The position numbers and the translations under genes are program-made. 64,000 nt of DNA from Conoideocrella luteorostrata (taxonomy: Eukaryota > Ascomycota > Sordariomycetes > Hypocreales > Clavicipitaceae), in contig JASWJB010000034.1 in assembly GCA_032433595.1 (NCBI GenBank), positions 124,001 to 188,000 of the forward strand, written 5' to 3'. The notes beneath the pieces were generated by a model. It was not told the DNA's origin and ran no database searches. It was given only the letters and a program-made list of their open reading frames with translations. Of this stretch, positions 43,951-56,343 are shown one piece after another. Within the stretch, counting starts at the first letter, position 1. Each line of letters begins with the position of its first letter.

Positions 43951-46640
43951 TTCGAGGGGATTCACATGGTGTGACTATGGGATGGATGAATTATGCTCAC
44001 GAGCCTTCTTTCGGTAGGTTTATGGATGCATGAGGCAAAAATTATAGTTTCATCCAAAATTTAGCACGACAAAATGGTGCTTTTGTAGCTGTGCTGATAT
44101 GTTGACTGCTGCAGACGTCCAGATGGCTGACGGAAGTGGCTGCAAAACGCGAAGCCGTCGAGTATTGGAGTGAGCACGTGCTGTGGTCAATATCCCCCGC
44201 ACTACGCTATCATCAAGCTGTGACCGTCACGATGCTGCGTGAGCTACTGGTACGGCAAGTTGTTGATCATAGTGGTATGCTTCTGGATCACTTCAAACAA
44301 AAATACCTGATGTCTTTGTTTGGGCGGGGACATTGGAAGTCAGCGGTCATGCTGACTGTTGGTTAGAGGGCGGTAATTCAACGTTTAAGGAAGTATACCT
44401 AGCTCGCATGCAACATTCAAAACGGTCATAAAAAAAAGCACTGGAAAGCGCACCATATCAACTCACGAATCAGCGTACTATCCAAGACTCGCCGTAACAG
44501 TCACTGATTTACAACACTTCTCTACCGCCGCTACTTAAACGAAAAACCTCATCCCGCGAGCCGAGAAGCCACCCACGGAGGAAATACTCCCACAGCCCAC
44601 CGGCGGCATCATCGGCTCGCCCATCCACGCGAGGTCTACGTATACAGTACCCTTTCCTTCAGATCTATTACTCATACAAACTCACGCCAAGGGAAGTACA
44701 ACGCGCACCCCCCCCCCCCCCTCTCCCAGCAACCGTCACTCTCACATTCGATGCCTCAAATGATCCTTATTAGACGAGGCATCTACTCCGGGCTCTTGTG
44801 CTTATGCACGCTTGCATGCAAGGCATTCCTCACCCGGGTCCCCATCGTGAACTTTTCACTGGAGCAGACTGCCCGCGTCTCACGCAGTGTACAGTACACT
44901 TAGTGCAGAACACGCCAGCTGCCTCTACGGAGTCGTTCCACATGAACTGCCATCCACCTGACTAGCCCACGCCCTTTGGGGATGTCGACTTTTTCAGGCA
45001 TTCAACTTGCTCCTCAGGCTTGGTTTTCCCGTCCTTCTGGCTTTGATGAGCAATGCACAGAACGGTAAAGAAAGCTCCCATTTGTCCATATTCCCAAATA
45101 CTCCAATGAAATGCCTCGACCGCATAGATATAGCATGAAAAGTCAGATCATTCGATAGATCACAGACAGGCACACCATCGTGAACCGTCCGTCGTACGAC
45201 TAGTTACTCTCCGTACGGAGTACTCCGTACACGGATTCGGATTCGCGGAGGACGGAGCAAACGGAGGTGGATGCTGGTTCCACCTTTTCCCAAATGTGGC
45301 AAGTAGCCAGACCTGCAACACCTACAAGGCAACGCACAATGACTCACACGGTATCATGATAGACGCATTGCAAACCTTCCCCGTCATCACACCATTCGTG
45401 GACCATGGGCCGGCCGGCTCCATACAAACTCAGACTGCTGCGTACAGTAGACCTCGGCGTGTCTCGGAATGTGCTGTGGGCAGGTTAATGCCCAACTACT
45501 GTCACCCATCCTATCCTGCCTAGTGTCCCCCGGACAGGTGTCCGAGTCCGGCTGACATTCACATTCCGTTCGATCCAGCGCTCATTGTATCAGGCTGCAG
45601 CCCGAATTTTGATTTTAACATTTACTCTTTAGCTCAGTTTTGCTTGACTCCTGAGGCCCCAACAATCAGTCACCAACTTCATGAGCAGTCTTGTCTTGGT
45701 GCCTCACGAGTCCCCACTATCTCCAAAGGACTCTTCCAAGCTAGCTATCAGATTTCGCCATAGCATCATCGCTCTCCTTGATATAGAACAGTTCTCGATT
45801 CCCAGGCCTCAGTTTCCGTAAGCGCCCAAGTGTCTCTCTTTTCGTATTTGTCCTTTTAGTGCCTCAGTCCCCATGGTTCACAAATAGCACAAGATCTGCC
45901 TTTTCGAGGAGGTCGAGTGGGTCATTATTTGAGTCGTCAATCAAGTTCATGTAGATTATTGTCTTCTTGGTATGCTTGAATATGCGTTGAGGTAGCTTGC
46001 AACGTTTGTCCAACAATGGACACCAGCCATGCTTCCTCTTCAGGTGTAACATAGACGGGTGTAAACGGCGTAGCGGTAAGAGGTGTCCATCATTATTTCC
46101 TCCTCGTACAAAAGTAAACAGTAAACAAACCAAGATGCATGAGTCTTCTAGTCGTACAAAGCCATCTCCACCCCTCAATAAGTCCTCATCTTCTTCGCTC
46201 ACATCTGTAAGAAAAGATTAAACAAAAAAAAAAAAAGAGTAAATCATTGGCTTCTGTTTCCCTCATCAGAACGCCGGTCATAGGATGATGCATGCTAGAT
46301 TAATGCGCTTTTTAGTCCAGTATTCTTGGACGCCATCTACATGTTCTATAGAACAAGGAGACGCAGCGAACTCGTCCAAGATGGTAGTATCAAAAGGCCC
46401 CAGTTGGCAAATGACTCCTGCCTTCCACCCTCCTGTCCCAGAGTATATAACAAAGCAAACCAACAAAATATAAAAGACAGCAAAAAAAATTAAAGATTGC
46501 CAGCTTACAAGCACAGTTGTGAGTCTGTATGTTGCTGTTCAGCCCAAATAGAGTTGCACTACAGTCATATAAGCCTTCTGGTGATGTTCTCCCATTTTGG
46601 TGTGCATTGTCGGAAGCGATAATGGCGCGATGGCACAAGT
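43951..46640. other. 2.7-kb intergenic region
   Basis: No gene is supported. It has a C-run at 44707-44721, a compound motif at 45205-45235 (CTCCGTACGGAGTACTCC within it) and A-runs near 46222-46235. A minus-strand 112-codon frame at 46202-45864 has no family signature. Confidence 0.5.
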
Positions 46641-48791
46641 TTAATTCAGAATACCATCCCACATTCCCCTTCCACGAAGGCTGATAGCCGGGTGAACGTT
46701 AGTAGTCTCGTAGCCAGAAGCAGCCTCTGCCGAGCAACAAACTCGTTTTGAGTTGGGTGCCAAGGTGGCGGGTACCTGCATGTAGGATTCGGATACCATG
46801 TTACGTGAGCGCAGCAAGGTGTTGGGCCACGACGACTTAGGAGCATCGTAGCGGCGGGTAAGGATATCCCGGACGTTCTCATGCAAGGAATTATCAATAG
46901 AAGATGTGCGGCTTCGCTTACGGCCAGTCTTGGCTGTAGGTGTAGCGTCGGCAGATACATCATGGTTGTGAAGATCCTGAAGAGCCCTCGCGGCGTCGGA
47001 TGCAGGATCACGAGCCATATCGTCGAGCTCGCGTTCGCGTCTTGCAAGAGGAGTATCCAAAGTCAGGTCACCAAGCTTGGTTTCAGGACCAAAGTACGAC
47101 TCCGGGGAAGAAGTCAGACAGGGCTCATCAAAGCCTTCAGGAACCGAAGGAACCGATGGCTTAAGGCTCACTCTATCGTTCCAAAGCTTCGCAGCTCGAA
47201 ATCGCGACGGCACAGTACAGCGGCTGGAGCTGCCGTAGAGGGTCGCGCTAGCGAGACTGGAAGCGGAGGATATAGATGACGAGCGCGAGGAGCGTGACGA
47301 ATCTGATACCATTGACTCAGGAGACGAAGTGGTAGAGACTGAAGTGGCCAGCGATGACCGTCGAACCGGACAGTATCCTTGGGGCGAAGAGCCGAGAGAG
47401 CAGGGGAACCGATCCAGAGCCGTCTGTGCTACACTCACATTGCCGGCTTGAGCCATAGCAAGACCCATAGCGTTGCTCTTTCCGAGAATTTGGGAAGCGG
47501 CACTCACGGCAGGAGTGCAGAATCCGCTGGTCTGCGGAGTGAGGCGAGGAGTTGGCAAAAGGCTCAGAGAAGGCGCCAACCGGCCAGGAGTATAGACGCT
47601 GCTTGGTGTGCGCTCAATGGTGATTGGGGTAGGCGTGACACTGGTGGTTTCCAAGGTGGATAGACCGCGACCTTCTTGGGGGAGATTGAGGATGCTCCGG
47701 GGCGAGAGCGCGCACAAGTCATTGGCTGTAGCACTGGATGACGTAGGGTATAGACCTTCGATGTTTGTAAGGTCCGGCTCAAGCTTCAGAATAAGCCGCT
47801 TCCAGTCAGCAGATTGTTTCATATACGTTTGCGAAACCACGCCCGGAGTGGGAGGAGATGGAGGTGGTGTGTATTTGAGAACAATCTCGGTCCATCGTTG
47901 AAAAACATTGTCTGTGATGTGTAGCTTCCAGTTGACAGCAAGGAGAAAAGCAACCTCGTTTTGATTGATCTCCTGGGTGTTGAGACCCGAAATCTTGCTC
48001 CACGCACGGGCCGAGTAGTTGCGATCTTGGAGATATTTGGAGGCAAGAATGAGAGCCGCAAGGAACATTCGACGTCCGCACTGAAGAGCGCGATCGGCAT
48101 GTTGATCGTGAGGCTGCTCAGTAGTGAAGTTATGCTTTGGGACATGAGGTTTAATAAGGATAAGATAATAGAGCGCGACCTGCAAGGTAGAGTAACTGGT
48201 ACGCGAGCGCCGTAGAGTCTCCTGAATAAAAGTGCGCAGAGGCAGGACAGCTTTGCTGCCGAGCTCGCTTCGGCACACAGCCGAGGAAAGGGGCCAAATC
48301 GCCTCTACGATCTGAGTTGACGAATCTGCAATAACGTAGGTTAAGCATTGGATCAGGCACTCGAGGAGTAATAGTTGCAACCTACCAACAAGGCTGTCGA
48401 CAAAATTCACTTTGCGATCGGACTGTCGCACAAGAGCAGGAGGGCAGCCTCCGCGGGCGGCATGAGAACCAGGAGCACTGCGCCTAGGGTTCTGTCGCAA
48501 TTCAGCCGGTACAGCTTCGGTTTCCCGAAGAAGAGACCGCCGATAGTTCACAACGTTTTGAGCAGTGGTGGCAGTCTGCTTTGAAACACAGAACAAGTCG
48601 CAGCTGTCGGAGTCGGACGTGTTTGTTGAAATGGAGGTGTCGTCGGATGATTGAGATGCGGCGTCAGACCACACAGAGGCGGACGAGGTGGAAGCTGCAT
48701 AGCTTATCGCGGAGTTGTACGGAGCATATCCAGAGGTGGAGGTGGTATTAGAGGCGACGAAGGCGGGTGAATCATCCGCATCGTACTTCAT
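46641..48791 (-). CDS. Pho80/Pcl-type cyclin
   Basis: The frame from 48791 to 46641 is fully open, but 48385-48326 is very probably an in-frame 60-nt intron: donor GTAGGT, branch CTTAACC, acceptor TTGCAG. Removing it changes the sequence to FVDSLV followed by DSSTQIVEAIWPLSS, the expected start of the cyclin fold; exons 48791..48386 and 48325..46641 then give 696 aa. The cyclin box spans about residues 115-300 (RTFIQETLRRSRTSYSTLQ, MFLAALILASKYLQDRNYS, ISGLNTQEINQNEVAFLLAVNWKLHI). The tail is Ser/Thr/Pro-rich with many possible kinase sites. Pcl cyclins bind the Pho85 kinase and regulate G1 events, morphogenesis or nutrient responses; the exact Pcl class is unclear. Confidence 0.9.
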   Translation of the reverse strand: MKYDADDSPAFVASNTTSTSGYAPYNSAISYAASTSSASVWSDAASQSSDDTSISTNTSDSDSCDLFCVSKQTATTAQNVVNYRRSLLRETEAVPAELRQNPRRSAPGSHAARGGCPPALVRQSDRKVNFVDSLVGRLQLLLLECLIQCLTYVIADSSTQIVEAIWPLSSAVCRSELGSKAVLPLRTFIQETLRRSRTSYSTLQVALYYLILIKPHVPKHNFTTEQPHDQHADRALQCGRRMFLAALILASKYLQDRNYSARAWSKISGLNTQEINQNEVAFLLAVNWKLHITDNVFQRWTEIVLKYTPPPSPPTPGVVSQTYMKQSADWKRLILKLEPDLTNIEGLYPTSSSATANDLCALSPRSILNLPQEGRGLSTLETTSVTPTPITIERTPSSVYTPGRLAPSLSLLPTPRLTPQTSGFCTPAVSAASQILGKSNAMGLAMAQAGNVSVAQTALDRFPCSLGSSPQGYCPVRRSSLATSVSTTSSPESMVSDSSRSSRSSSISSASSLASATLYGSSSRCTVPSRFRAAKLWNDRVSLKPSVPSVPEGFDEPCLTSSPESYFGPETKLGDLTLDTPLARRERELDDMARDPASDAARALQDLHNHDVSADATPTAKTGRKRSRTSSIDNSLHENVRDILTRRYDAPKSSWPNTLLRSRNMVSESYMQVPATLAPNSKRVCCSAEAASGYETTNVHPAISLRGRGMWDGILN

Positions 48792-51700
48792 CTTGGTAGG
48801 TTAGGGTTATTTATAGTGGTATTATAACCGGCCTGAGTTGTTCAGAGTTCAAGCCAGTATACAACCAGGTTCCAGTCGCCGTTCAGGCTAAGTCAACCAA
48901 TAAGATCTTGGGTTACCGTAGAGCAAATCGAGAGATACCGTGTCAAGTGCGTTAGCTCCTAGCAGACAGCTTCAAAAAGCCGAGAGTGAGAGCAAAATCC
49001 GGGTGTAAAGTGAGAAGGCAGTTTAGACGATAGTGTCGACAGCCAACTTTACAACAAGAACAAGACCGGAAGACGAAGATGAGACGGCGACTGGAGTAAT
49101 AAGAATAAAACTTGCAAGAGGCATCGCGACAAATGCTTCACAAACAAGTTGGTAGTAAAAGGGATGATAGTCTTTAAAAGATGACTACCATCGGTGGGTT
49201 AGAGGGGCGAAGGACAGGCTGTTACAAAATGATTCAGAGTGACGACAGTCGCAACGTGTTTGTCAACGACGATGCACACCCGAACCGTGTTTGGTGAAGG
49301 AGATGTCGTGCAGGGTTCGCCTGGGGAGGGGTTAGGAACAGGTTAGACGAAATGCAGGAACGGGAATGATGCGGCTCCCAAGAACGTATTGAGTGTGAGT
49401 GTGCCTGGGCAGCGACTTTATTAAAAAAGACGTGTTCGGTGATGTGACTCTTTCAACGTAGCCTGGGAGGCGAGGCCACCGGGGGCGACAGTGACAGCCT
49501 TGGGGCGTTGGTGGAGTGGGTATGGGGCGAGCGGTTGGTTGTGTGACTCGTTTGCCTGGATAGAGAGAGGGTGCGAGGGTGCGGTGGCGACGGAGTGCTG
49601 CGCGCGGACCAAGCAGGTAGCCAAATGGCGATTTCGGAGCGGCGAGGCAGTGACTACCAGGGAGAGGGGCTGGATTGCCAGTGGTCCGAGGAGCCTAGAA
49701 CCAGTAGAGCCGGCGCCTAAGAAAAAAGACTGACTGCAGCGCCTCAGCCAAGACGTGGCGAAGACAGACGGTGGACAGGGAATGTGGTGCGTTTGCGTGT
49801 GCGTGCGAGAGTCGAATGATAAAAGAGGTGATTAAAAAGGCTAAGAGAGTGCAGGTCGAGTGGCACGAAAAGCTGACCAGTTTTATCGTTTCGCTATCAA
49901 TAAAGACTCGACTCGACGACTGTGTCTTGCGTTGCGTGCTTCAGGACCGTGGTGGCTGGTGCTTTTGACGTTCCTTTGTTGTTTCGTTCTTCAAGATGTC
50001 GCAAGGTACAAGTGAATGTCGCTGCGAGCAGAAGAGGGACGGGGGAGTTGCCGGACAGGGACAAAAGTACAAGAATAAAAATAAATGTACGTGAAAACCC
50101 AGAAATCAGATCAGAGTGCGCCGTGGAGTGGAGAGAAACCAGAGCAGACTGCGAGAGTCGCTGGTAACGTTTAAAGGGCGTAATCGAACTTCATCTTGAC
50201 GTTGGAGTTCGATGGGGGAGAGAAAACAGAGAGCTGCTGCGAGACGCTGAGGTTTTGTATGGTAACCCGGGCTTCGTCGCTGGCCTGGCTTGGCCATGGG
50301 GGACTTGAGACCTCAGACTTGAGACTCTGGGTGATTGGGACGGACGAGCACCAGCCAGCAAGAGGGGCGGCGGAGGCGGCGGACGGGGGGGGCGACTGCA
50401 TTGCTGTCCAGTTGGAGGGTGGCAGACGCAGCAGGCAGGCACAAGTTGGTGGCGGGTACCGGCCTCATCTTGGTACCCAGTACCGTGCCGAAGCGAGCGC
50501 ATGCCACAGGTTGTGGCCTGCGAGTTATTCTTCACAAGTCGCCAGTACAAGCTACTCTGGAATGGCTGGGCTGACGAGTACAACGCTGCCACCAGAGCTG
50601 CCACTAGGGCCGCCCCTTTAGATTCTGCGTACGGAGTCTTCGTCCACACTCAGACGCACGCCCATGTACCTCGCGCGCGCGTGAGCTTCGCGGAAGTACA
50701 GGCTGATGTGCCTCCACTTATTCTCCACTGTCCTCATCATCAGTGGTTCTATCTGGCCAATCTCCAATTTGTCAATTGATGATTGGATCAAACTCGTCAT
50801 ACTGCCTCTTTTACCTAATCTTCTGCCCAAGTCCAGCAGCGACTGAGTGAGCCAGCCAACCCATCCGTCGCGCATGGCCGTGCAGCACGGCGGCCGCTGC
50901 ATCTGGCCCCTGTCGCCCAATATTCCATCTAGGGATTAGCGTCAAGGAACATCGTCCTCCAACCATCGCAGCCTCCCATTCGTGCCTAGCCAGTTTGCCA
51001 GACGAGCCCAAGGCTGTGAAAACCGTGGTGGAAGGCAAACTCCCCGAGGCCATGACTAGCTACTAGTATGACTCTTCTCCATCCATCTAGGAGTGTCAGT
51101 CAACGCCGTCTAACTCACAAGTCTCCTCCGCCACGGTTTCTTGGGCCTCCGTGCAACGAAAGTAATACTAGTACGGCCAGTGCAACTTATCCCTGCCGCG
51201 GTGCTATCTAAGGTTTCTCTCGCATCAGTACCTCAGCACCCTCGTCGATGGCGAAACAACCAACGCAAAGGGGTGTCAGGCAAAGTATTATTAACCTTGG
51301 CTTTGTGCTTCAGGTCACGCTGTGCCTGCCTATGTAAGGTTAGAAATCATACGAACACGGTTTCAACCGTTGGAAAGCCAGAGCCTAGAAGGACACTTGC
51401 ACATCAAGTGCCAGGCTTCCCCGTTTGAATCGTGTTTTCCAGCAATACGATGTACTCCGGCCTGGCCGTGTTCAGTAGCACGAACGGAACGATGTGCCAT
51501 ATTCATCGTCGGGTAATGTACGGAGTACTCCGTACCTCTGCAATACAGGCACTGCTCCGTTGACAAGAGTCGCAGCTGTTCTCCCACCGATAAAACCCGA
51601 TGGCTGGGCGCACGGGCCAGGCTCTGTGTTTGCAAATTTGATTTTGCCACTGAGCGGTATTGACCAGCAGACAGCTCTCTTCAGCCGTTCACTCCTATTA

Positions 51701-54700
51701 TTTCAGTATACGGAGTAGTCAATATCTAATCTTTTGCCCTTGGTTTTGTTCGGCTACCCATGACTATACTATACGGTAACATATCAACGAAGTACGGAGT
51801 ATATTGCTGATGATTGTCTGCAGAACAGCCGTCGGGCTCGGCGCAAGAACGATGCACTGCCGACCTAGGCCGAATGACCTCACAAACACTCCACCGCACT
51901 CAGTAATGCCTGCGGTCGCCATGGGGGGATTGCGGAGTGTTGGAGTATTCCAAGACGCAAATTGCGTTCAACATGCTACCTCAGGCCGGGCATCGTTTAC
52001 CAGTAATGTTGGTGTGGTTCTGGCCTGCTAACACGCGGAGGGTCTCGAAAGCTAAGACATAGTGCACTTCCGACTCACACCAAGGTCATTTGGTCGGCAG
52101 GATCCAACCATGATGGACCTGGTAATACGTAACTACTGCTTGGCAGCAGGCAATGCGCCTGCCTGCCTGCTCAGTATCTTGCCATAGCACTTTAACTTTT
52201 GCCGGAGCGCGACTATCAGAAAGGCGTGCCTCATGCCTCCCTGCTCCTCGGTGCTGAGATCAATTATGGTTGCAATGAACGCACGACGTCCTTTATATTC
52301 AGAGTGCTGAAGTCTACGGTCAACCGGGGCTTCAAATCATTCATTAAGAAAAGCAGTCATACTCAAAACATGGCAAAAAAACAAAACAGCAGCCATGCTT
52401 TCCGAGACCACCAACTAGAAACCCAGGTTCAGCCAGTATGCCGCGAACGATGTTATGTGCACTATTACACTTGCAGTGTACTTCCGTACGGAGTAACCAG
52501 TCGCTAGTTAGCCACTCCGTACCGAATTATAGTAGTGGTGACGAGACGGAGTACTCTGTTGTGTTTTGTGCATTTTGTGCAATGTGCATAAAAACGTAGT
52601 TCCGCCTAAGGTGGGAGCGATGGTGGGCTATGCTTTAGCACAAGAGCTTGAGTACTTGGCGAATGCCTGAGGCCGTAAACATCCCAAACCAGGTGAGTGC
52701 ATGAATCTCCCCCATCCTGTCCACACTTGCAGGCCACACGGCGTCTCGAGCACTTAGAACTGCATGTATTGGTCTTTATGCCCCGCCGGAGTCTCGAAAC
52801 CCCCCTGGTCGACTCAACATCCACAGCAACATAGTACTAGTACGGAGTGGGAGGCATGCCATGGCTGGGGCAAATTACTTAACCCTTCGCGGCTAACCAA
52901 ACCACGCTGCAAAGGGTACTCCTCCGTATTATGATAACAAGGCTATGAAATAGGAGCGGGGGGGGGAAACAGTTACAAAACGTGGAGGAGAAGCAAAGGA
53001 TTGTGAAGATCCGATCCCCTTAATCACAACCCCATAACTATTTCATGCATGAACTGGAGAGAGTCTCTCCTTTTTTGGTGGCTTTTGGTGTGTGTGCCAG
53101 TTCATTTCGACTGACGCCCACCGTACGAAGTGACGACTGCAACCTGGCAGCATGTGTGTGGTTCTTTCTACACCACTTTTGAGTAATTAAGAGATGTCCC
53201 TTCTGGTAACAACTATTAGAACCAATAGCACAGGAAGCAATATTTGCATTCATGATACAGTCTTGCTTTGTGGAGTGCCGCTGCCCCCGTACTCCGGCAG
53301 TGAGCGCTTTTTTCATTGGTGATGCCGCCGTATCGGGTTTGGTGGCCAATTTTTGCACGTTTGATCAAAATTCTATTGTATGCATGCTCTGGAGCAATGA
53401 AATGACACCGATGTTCTCCGTAAGCATTACTTCAGTTGCTCCGAAGCATGCCTTGCGACGTATCAGCTGCCAAGGCGCAAAGGGGCCAGACAAGCATGTC
53501 CCATAATACCGGCCCATGATTTAAGAAAACCCCGGCGTATCGATGGATAACGTCTAACAATACTCCGTAATCATCTTGCATCTACATACGGGTGCCAAAG
53601 GAGGGGCTTTTAATGTATTCAGCTTCAACCTCCGCGCATTGGCTAGGGTTGCAACGTTCTGCCCCGCAAGAAAGCACCTTGGCCTTGCCGTGAATTCATC
53701 CAATCCGAACAAACGACCCATTCACGAGCTTCTTGAGTGTGTGTCTCTCTCACACCAGCTGTAATTGAATTCCAAATGCATGTCAGGAAGTTGACTAGGT
53801 GCAGGAACGTCCTGAGAAATATGTTGCTGCGATGCTACAGGGAGCGCTCTGATAGCCTGTACGGTATGCAAAACTGCTGGATCGTCCACGTATCGAAACG
53901 CCGTGATGTCCTGCTTAAGCGTCCAGGCATGAACTCGACTTTGCAAAGTTAATGCAAAACTCGTCATCCGTACCGTCCCGGGCAGTATGTCTCGTCTTGT
54001 CCAGGGCCAGAGGCTATTGCTGACGCGAGATTGTCTTCAAACCGATCAGCTACTTGTATTGCTCTGCTGACAGCATTGATCAGCCATTGGGTGAAGCACC
54101 ATGGCTTTTGCCCGGGGCACACCCAACGGCAGCCTGGCATGTTCTCCATCGGCTTCCGAAAGGCTCTGGTAGCAGAACATATTGTAAATGCTGAGAATGC
54201 AGCAAAGACGAAACTGAGGCACATCCAGCTGGTGAACGCTCAAGTGCATCCTCCGCATCCCAAAAGCCAACCATCCCGGCCCTCTCCCTACACATCTGGC
54301 ATTTCATGCCGACCAGCAAGCACCCGGAAGATAGATCTCTTGCGAGTTCCGGATTTTATTGCATTGTGCATTCCAGGGGTCTTCGATAATAGTATGTTTA
54401 GGCGCGCAACAGTGACTCTGTGCTGTCTTCGCATTTGTAGCTGTTTTTGGAATTTGCTGCCCCATTTCCAGTGACAAATCGTATGGTTACCAGCGTGAAC
54501 AGCGAAAGTTGGTTGAAAAAAAAACTGAATTCCAAAATTGACTTTTTATGAAGTTAGGAAAACAAGTTCAATTCACAGCGGGCTGGACTGTGTAGGGAAG
54601 AAAACCGTGCTCATGACATGTTTAACGATCCTGCAAGCAAGATACCAAAGCTCTACCAATTGTGGAACCGCGAGCATCTTCCAATGAGCACGATCAGGAA

Positions 54701-56343
54701 AGGACCTAGTTTTCACTGTGCCTAGGGAAAGCACATAGCACTCACGAGAAGCTGTAAGGTGAACTCAGTTCTTGCGAGAAAATTCCCTGAAAGACATCTG
54801 GTTCTACTCCCCTTTGGAGCTCCCTCAATATGTTCATTATGTCCTCGCTTCCCAGTATTATATGCCGTACACATAGCAACACAGACAACAACATGGACGA
54901 TGGCCACAAGAGAGCGAACATGTTCCAGGAGCCATTAGCCTCGTCTACCCTGGATTCCCTACAGTACTTGAAAATAATCACGTCCGTCCCCTCATGAGAC
55001 GCCACAAGGCTGCCGTCGCCAGGACATCTAGACTATTCCGTGGATCAGCAGGAATCATATTCAGTTCTGTATGACGCAATACGCTCCATAGATTCGTAGA
55101 TTTGTAGACACAAACATGTATCCGTCATCCGTGCTCGCCTCAAAGGGCAAAGGGCACCAGGCTCCAAGGCCGATAACCTGAATTTCAGCCATCCGGTAGG
55201 CAACAACGTCACCATCCACCACCTTGACAATGCGGCTGGCAAGCACTTTCACCCGTATCTCGCAGACGTGTTTGTTTCACAGGAAAAGCCCGCACGCTCA
55301 GTAGCAAGCGCTACCTCGTCAAAACAATCAACTCAAAGCCTTGTCACATTTCAGCCCCAGCCTTGTCATTTCTGCATAGAGCCAAGCTTTCGTCCTTTGC
55401 GAGAGGCCTCACGCAAGAGCACAGCCGCCCCTCCCCCTCCTCCAATTATCATGACTTCATCCAGCTCATTAGGACAAGGGGATCAGTCGTGGGGATAAGT
55501 TGAATTCGTCACGACTTCAGGCTTCACGCCGCACACGAAGCACCTACGAAGGCAATGAGGCCCTCTCTACTATGCCTAAGCCGTTCGAGATCCCCATCTA
55601 GATCCAGGTGACGCGACGCATTAAGCCCCACCAGGCACCAGCCGATATCGCTGACTCATAGGGCCGCGACACAAACGACCTCATGATGGGAACTAATATG
55701 CCGTTTCAGCAACGTAGACCGTACTGTACCTAGGAAGTAAGAGAATGATCAAATGACCGTATCCCGATAATGACAAATGGCGTCATAGTAATCATTTACG
55801 CGTGATGGACGGTAGTGATGGCCGAACTCGCCGATGGCTCCCTAGTTTGACAATTGAACCTGAGCAGCTCAATGAAAGTTGTCTGGCTTTCTCTCGTATC
55901 CATCCTGTTACGTGACCAGCAATTGCTCCGCGACACATTCTGCTAAGGTAACTTGTCGGCTGTTTCCATAGCTACCTTACCTCTCATTAATAGTTCCGCC
56001 GGCTAGAGATGAGCTATGCCTTTGAAGTAGTGTAGATGACAACAAAATTGACATATAGGGTAGTGAAGCTCCTGGACATGAGAAATCCCTATTTTCTTTC
56101 ATTGAACGGTCACAACAAGACTACAAGTACTTTGTCATGATGGCATTACGTAAAATTCAGATCTTGTTGACTATCAACCATATTGAATACAAGCAGCTTA
56201 AAATCACAACAATTCTCACTTCCAATTTTTTTTTGTGTTCGTATAGCCTCCCAAATAAGAGATGCTCTATCAGAGCCCGCGCACGTCCGCAGTCAAACTA
56301 TCCTAGCATCAGAATGGCACATTTTGGGGTTGACGTGATCCGT
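48792..56343. other. 7.5-kb stretch without a convincing gene
   Basis: The first 1.4 kb (48792-50170) is probably the promoter and long leader of the cyclin gene. The rest holds many short frames on both strands with no family features. At least nine palindromic motif copies occur (near 50629, 51520, 51709, 51793, 52482, 52514, 52545, 52840 and 53564). A candidate broken small secreted protein is at 53915-54224. I found no tRNA, rRNA or transposase signature. Confidence 0.55.
53915..54224 (-). pseudogene. Possible small secreted Cys-rich protein, broken by a frameshift
   Basis: The minus-strand ATG at 54224 opens with a hydrophobic signal-peptide-like segment (CLSFVFAAFSAFTICS), followed by a mature part with CRWVC, PWC and a Cys near 53985. 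The frame stops at 53964, yet the next frame continues with DDEFCINFAKSSSCLDA to a stop at 53915-53917, keeping Cys spacing and an even Cys count of six. A one-base indel near 53975 would reconnect them. I do not recognise the family; it may be a chance frame. Confidence 0.3.

Noticed and set aside
45864..46202. 112-codon minus-strand frame starting MSEEDEDLLRGG
   Set aside because: Attractive charged start, but no family signature, no splice partner and a neighbouring AT-rich flank; kept out for lack of support.
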